Assembly (NCBI GenBank): GCA_016987375.1
Contig: PJRA01000032.1
Span: forward strand, 18,195-28,661
DNA: 10,467 bases
Direction: 5' to 3'
DNA from: Brachionus koreanus
Taxonomy: Eukaryota > Rotifera > Eurotatoria > Ploima > Brachionidae
Shown here piece by piece: positions 9,126 to 10,467 of this stretch (positions within the stretch are counted from its first letter, which is position 1; every line of letters starts with the position of its first letter). The notes beneath the pieces are model-generated. The model made no database searches. It saw only the letters and a program-made list of their open reading frames with translations, and was not told the DNA's origin. The position numbers and the translations under genes are program-made.

Positions 9126-9194
9126 CGTTTAAATGAAGTTAAAAGTCAGGTTTAATTGATGAGAAAAAATAAAATTTTTTTTTATTCAATTTTT
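9126..9194 (+). repeat. Half-length satellite monomer 2
   Basis: This has the same 69-bp form and the same internal joint as the copy at 8781, and lies 345 bp after it. Confidence 0.85.
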
Positions 9195-10021
9195 CGTATA
9201 AATAAAGAGCTTTTTAAATAAAAATATATTTATGATTCATATGAATGCATATTAAGTACATAAAATCTCTTTAGAATTTAAAATTAGTTTTATTTTAAGA
9301 GAAAAAATGAATATATTTTTTGTTCGATTTCTCGTTTAAATAAAGGGCTTTATAAATAAAAATAAATTTATGATGAGTATGAATGCATACGACGTACATA
9401 AAATCTATTTAGAATTTAAAAACAGGCTAATTGGGCGGATTAGAAAAAATGAAAATATTTTTAGTCGATTTTTGTTTAAATAAAGAGCTTTTTAAATAAA
9501 GATAAATTTATGATGCATATAATTGCTTACTACGTACATAAAATCTATTTAGAATTTAAAGTTAGTCTTATTTAAAGTGAAAAAATGAAAATATTTTTTT
9601 TCGATTTTTCGTTTAAATAAAGAGCTTTATAAATAAAAATAAATTTATGATGAGTGTGAATGCCTAGCACGTACATAAAATCTATTTAGAATTTAAAGTA
9701 GTCTTATTTAAAGTGAAAAAATGAAAACATTTTTTGTTCGATTTTTCGTACAAATAAAGAGCTTTTTAAAAAAAGATAAATTTATGATGCATATAATTGC
9801 ATACTACGTACATAAAATCTATTAAGAATTTAAAGACAGACTTAATTGATGAGAAAAAATGAAAATATATTTTTTCGATTTTTCGTTTAAATAAAGAGCT
9901 TTATAAATAAAAATAAATTTATGATGAGTATGAATGCATACGACGTACAAAAAATCTATTTAGAATTTAAAATTAGTCTGATTTAAAGAGAAAAAATAAA
10001 AATATTTTTTGTTCGATTTTT

Positions 10022-10090
10022 CGTTTAAATGAAGTTAAAAGTCAGGTTTAATTGATGAGAAAAAATTAAATTTTTTTTTATTCAATTTTT
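10022..10090 (+). repeat. Half-length satellite monomer 3
   Basis: This has the same joint as the copies at 8781 and 9126, and lies 896 bp after the second, about 6.5 monomer lengths. The shared joint implies one deletion event copied later. Confidence 0.85.
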
Positions 10091-10467
10091 CGTTTAAATG
10101 AAGAGCTTTTTAAATAAAAATAAATTTATGATGCATATGAGTGCCTACGACGTACATAAAATCTATTTAGAATTTAAAATTAGTCTGATTTAAAGAGAAA
10201 AAATGAAAATATTTTTTTTCGATTTTTCGTTTAAATAAAGAGCTTTATAAATAAAAATAAATCTATGATGAGTGTGAATGCCTACCACGTACATAAAATC
10301 TATTTAGAATTTAACGTTAGTCTTATTTTTAAAGTGAAAAAATGAAAACATTTTTTGTTCGATTTTTCGTATAAAAGAAGAGCTTCTTAAATAAAAATAA
10401 ATTTATGATGCATAAAAATGCATACTACGTACATAAAATACATTCAGATTTTAAAGACAGGCTTAAT

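Larger units (their letters stand above)
3239..10467 (+). repeat. 138-bp satellite array, right block
   Basis: About 52 head-to-tail monomers, mostly 135-140 bp, share a backbone: an A-rich start, atattttt, cgtttaaat, an agcttt...aaataaaaataaattta stretch, a dyad-rich core, and gtacataaaatctattt. The last 20-25 bases before the next A-rich start occur in four recurring versions: A (caggctaatttggcgg), B (attagtcttatttaaagag), C (gacaggcttaattgatgag) and D (attggttttatttaaacag). Landmark spacing is 138 bp, for example 4491, 4629, 4767. The sequence is strongly AT-rich and non-coding. Open frames of 79-87 codons on the minus strand arise because 138 is a multiple of three. The array continues past the right end of the window. 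Size and structure would suit a centromeric or heterochromatic satellite, but this is inference. Confidence 0.95.
8781..10467 (+). repeat. Satellite region with half-length monomers
   Basis: Three 69-bp monomers, measured between cgt landmarks, lie at 8781-8849, 9126-9194 and 10022-10090. Each joins aaatgaag directly to ttaaaagtcagg and lacks the dyad core. Around them, local periods of 345 bp (tag at 8601 and 8946; half-monomers 8791 and 9136) and about 618 bp (tgagtgtgaa at 9651 and 10269) appear. Both are near whole numbers of monomers plus one half. No coding sequence is visible. Confidence 0.8.

Noticed and set aside
3239..10467. CRISPR array with backbone as repeats and tags as spacers
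   Set aside because: The repeats are over 100 bp and imperfect, the tags recur as four types and are not unique, and the rest of the window is eukaryotic in style.
3239..10467. CENP-B box in the satellite
   Set aside because: The cgtttaaat stretch with preceding T run begins like ttcgtt of the box, but the required downstream CGGG part is absent.
1..10467. Integrase, RNase H, envelope or second LTR of the retroelement
   Set aside because: No DDE, HHCC or RNase H motifs are seen in any frame, and no second copy of the 135-bp LTR was found by eye.

Overview
The window is non-coding, AT-rich repeat DNA of eukaryotic type, most likely from an animal (an inference from the retroelement's style; the species cannot be told). 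No intact gene is visible. Three kinds of sequence make it up: a tandem satellite with a monomer of about 138 bp (1-301 and 3239-10467, same orientation on both sides), a broken Ty3/Gypsy-type LTR retrotransposon on the minus strand (about 301-2535), and a second tandem repeat with a period of about 330 bp (2536-3238).

The retroelement reads right to left: a 135-bp 5' LTR (2401-2535) with TATA box and poly(A) signals, a one-base spacer and candidate primer-binding site (2382-2399), a leader, a short gag remnant (start 2137), a protease remnant with the DSGAT active site (1571-1585), and a protease-RT segment (336-1382) that stops just after RT motif A. The rest of RT, RNase H, integrase and the 3' LTR are absent: at about 301 the element runs straight into 138-bp satellite. 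Stops and frame changes show that it is dead. Its LTR edge sits in the 330-bp repeat, and two other copies of that repeat in the window show the uninterrupted site.

The satellite is built from a shared backbone and four recurring end-tags, called here A, B, C and D. Between 3871 and 6649 they form higher-order repeats: a tetramer B-A-B-D (about 555 bp) and a trimer A-C-D (417-418 bp) in the order tetramer, trimer, tetramer, trimer, trimer, trimer. Further right the order is looser, and three exactly half-length (69 bp) monomers appear, giving local periods of 345 and about 618 bp. Many monomers carry a dyad-symmetric core. The picture fits a centromeric or heterochromatic satellite array that holds an island of older repeats, but nothing in the sequence proves centromere function. 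I found no previously undescribed gene system; the most notable signals are the higher-order satellite structure, the half-length monomers and the palindrome over the LTR's TATA box.
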